Source of the DNA: Pseudoalteromonas rubra
Lineage (GTDB): Bacteria > Pseudomonadota > Gammaproteobacteria > Enterobacterales > Alteromonadaceae
Direction of reading: 5' to 3'
Assembly (NCBI RefSeq): GCF_005887095.1
Contig: NZ_PNCI01000047.1
Coordinates: 1 to 45,405 of the forward strand
DNA: 45,405 nucleotides
Shown in pieces: positions 1 through 10,500 of this stretch (its first letter is position 1; every line of letters begins with the position of its first letter). Position numbers and translations under genes: made by a program. The notes beneath the pieces were generated by a model. That model was not told where the DNA came from, ran no database searches, and worked only from the letters and a program-made list of their open reading frames with translations.

Positions 1-9
1 TGGATTTGA

Positions 10-168
10 TCAACAAGGCCCTATTGCTTTGTAACTATCGACACCTGCTTGCCCGTAGCTCTGAAGCACAAGAACAACCGTAAACTGTCCAACCAATGCA
101 TAAATAAACGTCCCCCAGAAAAACGGTGACCAGTACTTTCTAACATCCATAATAATTTGAAAATTCAT
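10..168 (-). CDS. Hypothetical small membrane protein (52 aa)
   Basis: An intact 52-codon frame runs from an ATG at 168 to a TGA at 10. The product has a charged, aromatic N-terminus, one hydrophobic stretch at about residues 17-37 (including FIYALVGQFTVVLVL) and a short tail ending in Cys. This suggests a single-pass inner-membrane peptide. No good Shine-Dalgarno precedes the ATG; a second in-frame ATG lies at 150. It sits downstream of two decayed small genes and the RHS operon, all on the same strand, so it could be one more piece of an old toxin/immunity array. I do not recognise the family. The frame is short and could be chance. Confidence 0.4.
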   Translation of the reverse strand: MNFQIIMDVRKYWSPFFWGTFIYALVGQFTVVLVLQSYGQAGVDSYKAIGPC

Positions 169-375
169 TGAAAGCTGACATTTAAAATTTCAGCTAACTT
201 TTTATATTTTGCGATTCAATAAAACCGGACACTATTCCATTCGGCATTAGTATCCACTAAATAATAAGCATCTATGACCAGAAAGCCTCGTTATCTCATA
301 AGAATACTCATATTAACTCCACAGGAGCATCCATATAAAGCTCTCAACTTTCTCTGCCTATAACCTATTTTCTGT

Positions 376-574
376 TCACTCAATATAGTCACGCACAGAT
401 TTATGAATAGACAGAGCAACCTTTGCAATTTCAGCGTAACCATTTCCATCATCTTCAGCAGCAACTCTGTTCAAGTACTCTAGATCCCTGATATCACTTT
501 ATTATTTGTGTCGTAAACTCCACACGCAAACGAATTGATACTAAAAAAAGCAAAAAACAAGAAAATGCATTCAT
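376..574 (-). pseudogene. Decayed gene for a small secreted protein, possible orphan immunity protein
   Basis: From the ATG at 574, three overlapping frames read as one protein if single bases are restored at two homopolymers. One more T in the run of seven at about 542-548 gives a clean signal peptide (MNAFSCFLLFFSINSFA, then Cys). One more A in the run at about 502-504 joins it to a charged helical tail (DIRDLEYLNRVAAEDDG ... SVRDYIE) ending in TGA at 376. The restored product is about 66 residues. The start lies 2 bases after the stop of the preceding remnant, the usual spacing of a toxin/immunity pair. Both breaks are in homopolymers, so sequencing error is a real alternative to decay. 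The family is not recognised. Confidence 0.5.
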
Positions 575-576
575 AG

Positions 577-802
577 TTACTCTTGCCTCATTCCGTTCAA
601 GTAGGTAAGACGTTTTTCCTCGACCCAGTCTCGTCGATGCTCATACGACTTACCCGTGAAACTGTAACTCCCCCATAAACTGCAACAGTTCTTTAGTAGA
701 ATTTCCATTAACAGGAGAAGGAAGTTTTACGATGAAAAAAGGTCCAACCCTGCCTGCGCAGAACCCGACAAAGGCACGGTCGTTACAGACCGAGTGGGTG
801 TA
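577..802 (-). pseudogene. Decayed C-terminal fragment, possible orphan RHS toxin tip
   Basis: An open frame enters at 802 with no start codon (preceded in frame by a stop) and reads through RAFVGFCAGRVGPFFIVK and a charged stretch including TKELLQFMGELQFHG to a TAA at 650-652. Shifted by one base, it continues as KSYEHRRDWVEEKR and ends in TAA at 577-579, 2 bases before the next small gene. Lack of a start, one frameshift and tight coupling to a small secreted protein are what is expected of a displaced toxin C-terminus with its immunity gene. No nuclease or other catalytic motif is clear. The opposite strand is also partly open here, so the reading direction is not certain. Confidence 0.4.
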
Positions 803-939
803 TTAATTTTAGGGTGTGCAGGCTCGGAACCCATTTGGGGCGCTGAACAATCAGTTAAGCCCGGATATATGTCAGAGCAACACATTTTATAGCGGACTGG
901 ACCAAACATCAGGCATGGCAACACGGGTAACATAACAAA

Positions 940-965
940 CGAGATAACGATAATTCGCTATCTCG
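940..965 (-). terminator. Possible weak terminator after the RHS operon
   Basis: A 7-base perfect inverted repeat (CGAGATA/TATCTCG) with a 12-base loop is followed on the minus strand by TTTGTT. It lies about 80 bases beyond the stop of the last RHS-operon gene. The stem is AT-rich, so termination would be weak. Confidence 0.3.
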
Positions 966-1045
966 CAGGCCTACTCGGCTTGACATCGCTGGATCGTCCA
1001 TATATGTCCTTGATAATTAACTAGGGTTGCTGTCTTTACAGCCCT

Positions 1046-1516
1046 TTACTTTGGTTGGTTTATTAAAAAGCGGTACTTTAAGAAAGTACCTACTCCAATC
1101 ACAATCAAAATTAAAGACATCAAGTTCATTGTTTCCATACGCCTACCTAGCTCATTTGATTCAAATTTAACATCACCAACTTCGAATACGTAGGCTATTG
1201 GATTTGAGTTTCTCATATCAAGCCACATAGTGATGTTTCCGTTACTCTCGGCTATTTTTCCCGCAAAAAAGTCACAGTCGATCTTCACTCCATTGACCAT
1301 AACAATGTCGTCAATACCGTTTACTTTAAAGCTTAATTTATCGCCATATCTTGTTTTATTGCAATTGTATTCAGAAACCTTACTAGACACCTGTGTCAAA
1401 TCAGACATAGTTGGAATAACAATTTCCTTTTCAAGATCGAGTAAACCTAGTATGACCATACACACACTTGATATGAGCATTAGCCTCATTGTGAAGTACT
1501 TACGCCTATCTATCAT
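1046..1516 (-). CDS. Putative membrane immunity protein of the RHS toxin
   Basis: This 156-residue protein follows the giant RHS gene with an ATGA stop/start overlap (1513-1516), so the two are translationally coupled. It has an N-terminal hydrophobic segment (about residues 10-28), a soluble region of about 100 residues with two cysteines (C52, C81), and a second helix at about 131-148 followed by a basic tail. The predicted topology is N-in, periplasmic middle, C-in. A small unrelated ORF placed directly after an RHS C-terminus is the standard position of the cognate immunity gene. Membrane location would suit a toxin that acts at the inner membrane or in the periplasm. I do not recognise the family; the immunity role is inferred from position only. 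Confidence 0.7.
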   Translation of the reverse strand: MIDRRKYFTMRLMLISSVCMVILGLLDLEKEIVIPTMSDLTQVSSKVSEYNCNKTRYGDKLSFKVNGIDDIVMVNGVKIDCDFFAGKIAESNGNITMWLDMRNSNPIAYVFEVGDVKFESNELGRRMETMNLMSLILIVIGVGTFLKYRFLINQPK

Positions 1517-4500
1517 TTTTCTGCCAAGTCCTTAACCATCATAGTTGTTCCGATTGCATCTCCTAAATCACCAGCTCCATTAACTAATTTGGTAGCCCCT
1601 TGAACGCCTCCTGAAGCAGCGCCCAAAATCATTAGTGTATTGCCAGTAGCTGCCTTTACATCTTGTATTCCTAGCGTGTTTTCCACTAATGGCATGCCAT
1701 ATATCTCGTTTAGGTTTTTTTCTATGACAGATTCAGTATATCCATTGATAATTTTGTGCAATTGATCAGTCCCCAAAACAAATGCTGTTGGCCCCGCATA
1801 GCAACCCAACCCTGTAACCGGGCAAGAAGCAGCAGCAGCTCCACCTGAAATCACTGTAACGCTCGCCGCAATTGCTTTCAATGGTTCTTTCGCAATATTT
1901 TTTTGGACTTGCTTAGCTCTACTAGAAGCAGCTGCGACTCCCTCTGAAGCGGCAATCACTCCATCTTTAGCCAGTTCCTCAGTGTCACCAAGTACCTGTT
2001 TCAAGCTATTACGAGCCCTTTTCCACATCCCACCCCACTCTTCAAACGCTTTGCTAGGGTGATTCATAAATCCATTAACCACAAGTTGGATAGCTGCAGT
2101 CGTAGCACCATTAGCAAACTTACCGCCAGTAATCTTAGATACAGTACCACCTGCAATTGCCTGCAATACTACACGCTCCGGAGAGTGTGCTTGTGCTAGT
2201 TTACCAACACCTTTCATGATACCCGCAGAGACAAACCCGTGCCCAAAGTTTCCTCCCTGAATATCACTGAGCACACCACCTGCAACGGCATGTATTCCCA
2301 TTTGAGCCGCAGTGTTTGTAATTCCTCCAGCGGACATGGCCTTCCCGATACCACCAAATACAGCGCCGGATAAAGCCCCCTTCAACGCGCCCTTACCTGA
2401 GCCTGTAGCAATATATCCACCTACAGCCCCGGCTATAGCTCCTGAGATTGCCCCAGCAACTATACTACCAGTAGTAGATACAGCAGTTGCCGTAATTGTT
2501 GAGCCCATGACTGATATGGTCGCAGTTTGTGACATCCCCATACTAATCGCCCAACTGTTAGCCCAACCTGCTGCGGCCCCTGCTGTAAAGTAGGTCGCAA
2601 CCGCTGCAGCTATTACGCGCCAATTCTTCTTAATAAACTTCCCAAGCTTCTTAAACAAATACCCACTCGGATCCGTATATGACAACGGATTATTCAACAC
2701 ATAGCTATAAGCGTTGTAATTCTGAAGGTTGGTCGGTGCCTGAACAAACGGGTCCGCCTGCATAAATCGACCAGTCTCTGAGTCATAGATACGCCCATTC
2801 ATATGAATGATACGCTTGTCGCCACCCAGTGAAACCGGTTCATGGCCCGTGTACGCTCTCAGGTTGTCGTTAATGTTGCTAAACACATCACCCATCAGCC
2901 CGGGGTTAGACTCTACCTCGCGCTGTTTGCCAAAGATATCGTACGCATAACGCGTCAGGACTTTATGATCGCTATTGGTTACCGCGATCGTTGAGCCCTG
3001 ATGGTCGGTAAACAACCACTTGGTTTTACTCAGGCCTGTGTCGTAATACGTTTGCTGTGCGTCATTGCCGATATAACGGTTAATTACAGACTGACCGTCT
3101 TTCGCCTTAGGGATAGTCAGTTCCAGCGCACCTACGTAGTACACGGTATTCGTGTTGTCGACTCGCTTGTAGCGACGGTTGTTTGCATCATAACTAAAGG
3201 TAACTGTTTCTCCGTTCCCAGAGATTTCAATCGCTTTGTTTCGGGCGCTGTAAGCGATTGATGTCGTACCGTCACTGCCAACTCGTTCAACCTGATTACC
3301 ATTGGCATCATATCTGAACGACTCAGTCTTGCCTGGCAGGTTACCAAAACAGCCAGAATTGCTTGCGCGGCTTCTTGATGAAATGCCATGCAACGGCGCG
3401 TTGCCTTCACCATACTTTTGAGTCCAGCGACCCAATACCATGACCGAAGTATCTCCATACCCAGAACATTCGATGTCAGTACCAACCAGATAGTCGGCTT
3501 TTTCAATGAGGTTACCTGAGGCTGAGTACTTAAACAGGTCGACCTGATTTACGCCCAACACACGGTTCAGAGCATCGTAATGATAAGTACGTACAGCCAT
3601 CCCAATTTGAGAGCGGGTTTTCAGGTTACCCAGGCTATCAAAACTATAAATATCGTTTTGAATATTACGGCTACTATCTGAAATCGTCTCGACCATGCCT
3701 TGTTGGTCATACGATATATTCATGGTAACGCCACCTTTTTCGTATTGGGTGACCTGACCTCGTCCATTGAGCGCAGTAACTTTGTAGTAAACCTGTCCTG
3801 TGTTGCTGTTACGCGCTTCCGTTTTCGCCAGCAGCTGACCATTCTGATAAGTCATTGCTACACCACGGGCTTCAATAAACTTACCCTGCTCCGTGCGTCG
3901 GTAGTCGTCAAACTGAACGGCCAGTCGGCTATAACTGTCGTAAAAGCTCTGCTGGATCACACAACGGTTTGCAATCGGGTCTAGCTTGGTATCATCAGAA
4001 ATACGTAAGTCGTTGCTGCGGCTATCAAAAGAAACATTACTTGCGCAACGCGCGGTGCCATCCAATGACGTCAGCGTTGCCGCTGCTCGTCCAAAGGTGT
4101 CGTAATAGTAAGTTTGTTTCCAGCTGCTTCCCTGAGTGCTGGATATTAATTGATGCACAGTATCATTGGTTTTACCATATACCCACTCGCTGTTGCCTTC
4201 ATTAACAACACCGCTTGGCGTTGTTTGTGTCTGCGTGACTTTACGGCCCAGGAAGTCGTATTTCATCGTCAATACAACACCTCTCGCGTCAGTCTGACTG
4301 ACTAGCTCACCAAAGGCATTATATTGATAAGACCAGTTTCCTCTGTCTGCATCCTGCTGAAGCCATTTACGGCCCATTTTATCGTAGTGAATTGTGCTCA
4401 GCAGTTGCTGACTGTAGGACTCTGCCGACGAGCTAACGGTTACCTGATCGCCCAACGCGTTATACACATAATCCAGAGTCTGGTTCTGAGCATCAATCAC

Positions 4501-7500
4501 CTGAATCGTCTGACCAATCGCATTGCTTAGCGATGTTTTGACCTGCGCAGCAATATCAGTCCCGGTGATGGTCACTTTGGTTTCACGACCGGCAATGGCC
4601 GTCACCGACGTAGTGCCATTGTTGCTGTCAACCACACTGGTCACTCTGTCCAGCGCGTCAAAGTGCTTAGTGACGGCATGCGAACCCGCTTCTTTGATTA
4701 CGTCATTGCGGCCGTGCTGATCAAACTGATACCAGGATGTCAGCCACTGGTTGTTCAGTACCGTCAGTTTGCGCACTGAGTAAGCACGTCCCAGTTTGTC
4801 CAGCAAATGCTGCTCGCGAAGTACGCCGTTAACTTCTTTGTTCAACCGCACTGCACAGTTTTCATTTGCACCACATGCTGTGTAGTAACTATATGCCTGG
4901 GCACCTGTATTGCTGAATGAGCCTATTTCTCCACCAAAGTGATCGTATAGTAGCTCTGTCACTACGCCATTATTATCTATGACCGAGAAGGGCTGACCAA
5001 AGGCATTTCGATCAGCAACCCCTTGACCATTTTCGACTACTTTCCCGGAAATCAACGACAGCGCACTATTACTGCCACTTTGCTTGGTATAAAGCACATA
5101 ACGGCCTTCTGCATCAAAGATAGTCTCAGAAGTACGTGTCTCACGCTCAGCTCCGTTGCATCCTGTATTGGTGCTCGCCACTTTCACTTTATTGCCGAAA
5201 GCATCATACGAGTGCTCTGTTGTCAGCTCATACTCACAACCTAACCCTTGCCCAACAACTTCTTTATACAGCATGTTTTCATGGGCGTGGCCAAGCGGGT
5301 AATACTCAAAGTGACTCTTCTTAGTAATTGAGTCCTGGCCCGGACCTGCATAAGTTACCGTTGTGTCCGATAACCGGCCTAAGCGCTTATGCAAGTCAGT
5401 AGTACCGTATTCGTTTACCGTGGTTACAGTGCGCTGCAGATCGCCACCAGCACTAACAGCTGTAAAGTATTCAGCGCCTGAGGCACCTACATCATAGGTG
5501 TTCACAGTCAGGTTTTTCACATTACCGTGATTGTCTTGCACTGTTGTGGTCTCGGTACAAGTATATGCACCTACACTCATGTTCGTATTAACTACCGCGC
5601 TACATTCACGACTGTCTGAGTTGTAAACTCGATAGGCTGTCACATCACCTAATTGTTGTGTTTTACTGACAGAGTATTCATTGACCGCTTTGCTAAGCAG
5701 CACACCACTACCCGCTGATAGCATTGTCTTCTGCGTCGAATATGGCATGCCGGTTAAAGGAAACGCCTGATGATAACGCGTGGTTGTCTCAAAAGTACTG
5801 CCGTCTTTTTGTGTGGTCGTCTTCAGCGTTTTAAACCCTAAAGGACCGCGACCACCAAACTGAACGCGTGCGCCCTGATAGTGATACTCCACCTTTGCTT
5901 TATCAGCAGACAAAGCGCCATCGCGATTGCTCGGGCTGTCTGTTTCAACGCTTTGCACCAATACACCCGCGCCTATCATTTTACTGACTAACAGTTGCTG
6001 AGCATTAAAACGCCCTGAATCTGAAGTCAGCTCATCTTCAAGGTCTGTGTACACCGCAGTGTCAGACATGAAACCATAGTTAATCACAGTTGTATTGGTT
6101 TGGCCCGCATACCCCTGATTCACCTCACGCAGCATACCTGCTGTTGCAAGCTGACTCAGGTTATACCTCACGCTCACGCCGTAATTGTGTTTGATGAGAA
6201 TGTCAGCAACACCATCGTTGTTATAGTCACTGAAAAAGGCAAAATCACCACCACGCGTATCTACCGCAAGTTCAAAGGCATTGTCAGTGATCTTTTCAAA
6301 CGTCTCCTGTGCTGGCGACCACTCATAACGACGCCATCGCTTGTTCGTCTTCTCTTTGAAGAACAAGTCTGCCTTGCCGTCTTTATCCACATCCATAGAC
6401 ATTGGAGGGATCAGCTCACTGACCGACCAGTTATCATTACCGGATGACTTAGCAACGACGTTAAAGACATCTTTAAATGAAACACGTTCACTGGATTGAT
6501 TGAGTAAAACATGCCAGCGCTTAACATTATGGTTGTATTGTGCTGTGGCCAGATAAATCAGATCGACCAGGCCATCGCCATTTACATCACTTGGCGTTAA
6601 CAGTTCTATTTTCTCATCAGATGCAACGTCTTGCGCCAGGAATCGTTCAAACCCGCCAATCGCAGTTTGTCCCTGGTTGTAGTGCACTGAAACACGCTTA
6701 GCATCGTCATTGTTACAATGGCTCGACTCACATTTTAGCGACACAATGTCAGCCAGACCGTCGAAGTTCATGTCAATTACATGCCAGTCGCTGCCTTTGC
6801 TGGTAAAGTCTCCGTATGCACCAAACCCATAGCTATTCTCTTTAGTGTGCAGCGTAAACTGTGCACCAAACGCCTTAGTTTGCGGGTTTGTTAGTCTGAC
6901 ATATAAATTAGGATCATCCTTTTTCTGCTTGTATACCAGATCAGCATAACCATCACCGTTCATATCGGCGGGCTTGATCTCTCGCATATATTGATTGTTC
7001 GACCACCCTCCAGGCAGAGCCTGATACTGCAGAACATTGTTGTCACTCAGTGCATAATGGGCCCAGTAACCAGGATTTGCATCCGAAGTATGCTCAGAGC
7101 GCATATTGACCATCAGTGTCTGTTTGCCATCCAAATCATGATCAATGGCAAACAGGCTGACGCTTTCATGAGCATCTTTTCGGTAGATGTTCTGACAAGC
7201 GAGCTCTTCCGCTTCGCGATATGTATGCCCCTGATAAACACAGAGTTTATAACGCCTTGCGCCTTTATCGGTCTGCTCTAACGTGACTAGTTGTGTTTGT
7301 CCACTGCCCTTAAGATCCGCTAAGGTTATAGACGCCAGAGCATTATCCATCCGCTCTTTGGAATACACTTGGCTGAATGCTTCAAAGTTTAGGCTGGTTG
7401 CAAATTTATCGTATTTAAAGGTCACTGGCGCACGACAAACTGTGCCGCGACAATGTGCAATACTTTCAAGGAGTCGGACACCATTGGCCGCATCTACAAA

Positions 7501-10500
7501 ACCAAGCTGATAGTTAGCCAGCTCAGTCCCCTGATGATTGAACACCTGAATATTGTTCAGGCGAGCAAATTGAGTGGTTCTTGCCTCGTCGATATAGCCA
7601 ACCTGTCGAAGCTCACCTGATGTATGCGTAAACACAACACGGTTGCCACTGTAGTTTATTTCTGCCAGCACCTTTTCTGTGTTTGCAGCGTTATTCTTAT
7701 CTACCAGCTCTTCGTATACGTAGTGAACAGTCGTACTTACCTGACCCAGATTGTCCTGTATTTCTGACAACATCCAGCTCATAGTATGCTTAGTACCATC
7801 TGCATCAGTGAGATTGTGGCGGCTATTGTCTGAAGCACCATAACGCTTAACAGAGCCGTCTTTTGCAAGTACAACAAACTGAGCCTGACTGCCGTAGCCT
7901 AGCTTGTAAATAGTTGTATGCGAGTCTATTTCAGTCATAAACTCATCCACAATTTGCTCACCATCAAAGCTGCCACTGTGGGTATGAACAGCTTTGCTGA
8001 TCAGGCGTTGGCCATCCAGACAGTAGCGGTCTTCGTCACTTAACGTGAGCCCTCTAAACTGGCCGTCCTGCGCTTTGGTTTGTCGACATCGCGCAACACC
8101 TGATGCTGCGCTCAAGCTCCAGCCCATAGCGACTAAACCGTCGCCTCCCTGCGAGCTGTAATTAAGACTCACCTCTGGCTGCACACCTGAGATACCAGCT
8201 GGTAACGCAATTGGCACAGAATAAGAAGCAGCACCACTTTCGGTGACCCGGAAGCTACCCACCGTTGGTTGCAGTCGAGCGTGTGCAAGCAGCACAGAGC
8301 TACCTGGGGCATGTTTCTTGACATCAATGCTCGGCAACGCAACTGAAGGGTTACCTTCTGCCGCAGAGCTGGTAATGGAAATATGCGCTCCTTCTGAGTA
8401 GTTATTACTGCATCTGGATGTTTGTTTATTCATCAGTGATGCAATGGATTTAACGCACGTCAGCGCTTTGAACTGATAGTTACCATTATGAATAAACGCC
8501 TTGCTGTATGTAGCCTGGTTTCCACTGGCGGTTTTGTTTGCGTCTATTGTTGCAATCAATTCGTACTGATTATTACCCGGTAACAGTCCATACAATTGAT
8601 ACTCTTCAACTTTACCTGTTGCAGTCAGGGTGAAATTAACTACACCATTTTTTTCTGATGCGGTCAGGGTCGGGCTTGGCAATCCATCTCGACCATCTGC
8701 CGGATTGGTGCCAATGGCATCTTCAACTCTGTCACTCAGACCGTCTCCATCGCTGTCATAGTCAAAATCACAGCCGTCACTTATCAAGCAGCGATTATAG
8801 AAGAACTTGAGTAAATTAAAGGTGGCATTTTCATAATGAGAAGCACCAGCCCCCAGCAAATCAATAACGACATCTGCGCGAGTCACCCCTGTTGCAAGAA
8901 GACCCACCCAGTATGCCTGATCACCTGCTCCGTAGGTCGCACCACTGAGGATTTGATCCGTGTCAGCGCCTACTAACAGGTATTCAAATAAAGTACTGAT
9001 AAATTTTGCATCAGACGGATCAGACAGAGCCGGATTAATGTTGATCAGTGCATTGATCATTTCATTAAACGGATGTCCATTGGCCACCAAGTAAGCCATA
9101 AAGCTTACTTCCGCCCTGCTAGGAGTTCTTTGCAGCAAAATAAGCATAGCCTTGGTGAGTTTAACAACACCATCAGTATTTTGGTCGGGGTGCCATTGCT
9201 GCGTTTCCCATTGCTTGATTTCTTCTGAAAACTGACTCGCAAGACTGCTGATATCGTTCCAGTTCACAGAGTTCGCGCCAATCATTCGGTTGTCGATGAC
9301 ATGCAGCTCACCATCCTGTGTCGTGACATAGATATGCCCAGATGCAGATACGGTAGGCGGTAATATAATGCCGTCGCTTCGAGGGAATGTGTAGTGCCAG
9401 TTCACCAGTCCATTTTTCGGGTTAAGAGAGTAGAGAGCTTCATCCATTGAGCCCACCAAAAGTACACCATTTTGGTCAAACTGTGCCCCAGCACGGATCT
9501 CACCTTGTGTTTTGAATTGCCACTTTTTAGTCACTTCCAGATTGGCTAAAGGATCATATGCCAGGCGGTAGAAATGATGATTCAATGACCCAAAGTAGAT
9601 GTTATCGACTTTTCTGCCAGTTGCCGAATCCGAAATAGACTCAGATCTTACCAGCGGCTTGGCAATAACTTTAACATTCTGCTTGTTTGCTTCAGGGTAT
9701 GTCCAAAGATCCTGTAAGCCACTACTGGGATCGAATTTAAAAGCAGACAGTCCGCCTTCTACTCCCCCCATATACAGAACATTACTATCACTTATTGTGT
9801 ATTCACGTCCCCTTAAGTCAGGGCGCTGTGCAGAGCCCGTTTCATCAATGATGATTTGGTTCTCAAGATTGGCGCCATTTGCCCGGACACCGTTACTTAC
9901 CGTCAACTCCAAGCCTCCATCAAGCAAACTCAAATAAGCTCGCTCAGGCAAAGTACCAGTCAGGGTGTGGTCGGTCAGAGTAACCTGATGTGATGAAATG
10001 GAATATGTTTCGCCCGTTGTACGTATACGTGCATAGATACTAGATTGGGTAGCATGAAAACCGACACCGGTTGCGCTCACCTTAGCCAAGCCAGCTGCGC
10101 ACTCACTTTTACATAACGTCACACTCGCTGAGTCAATATAAGGCGATATATGATCAATAGAATGTTGCTGGCCTGCGGTACATGCCCCTTGGCTGTTACA
10201 AGCACTAAGTTCATAAGTAAACTGACCGGCAGTCACATCAGTGATCACATGCTGTGTGCCAGAGGTTGTTACCAGCACTTTATGCAATGCACTAGATTTG
10301 TCGCTAGGTAGCCCTCGCCATACGGTTAATTTGTAGTTTTTAGTCACACCGTCGTTATTTGCAAGCCATTTCAACGTGTAATAGCCACTGGCTTGAGTAA
10401 TATCAGTATTAAAAACAGGTGAATGAGGCTTTGCTTCGTGATTGATCACTGTCACCAGCTCAGAATCGCCTTCCTTCCCTTTTACATTCTTATGGGTACT

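Noticed and set aside
700..893. An open frame on the plus strand (ending ...SVKPGYMSEQHIL) opposite the 577-802 remnant
   Set aside because: It lacks a good start, and the minus-strand reading gives more protein-like charged helices and joins tightly to the next small gene. I kept the minus strand but lowered confidence.
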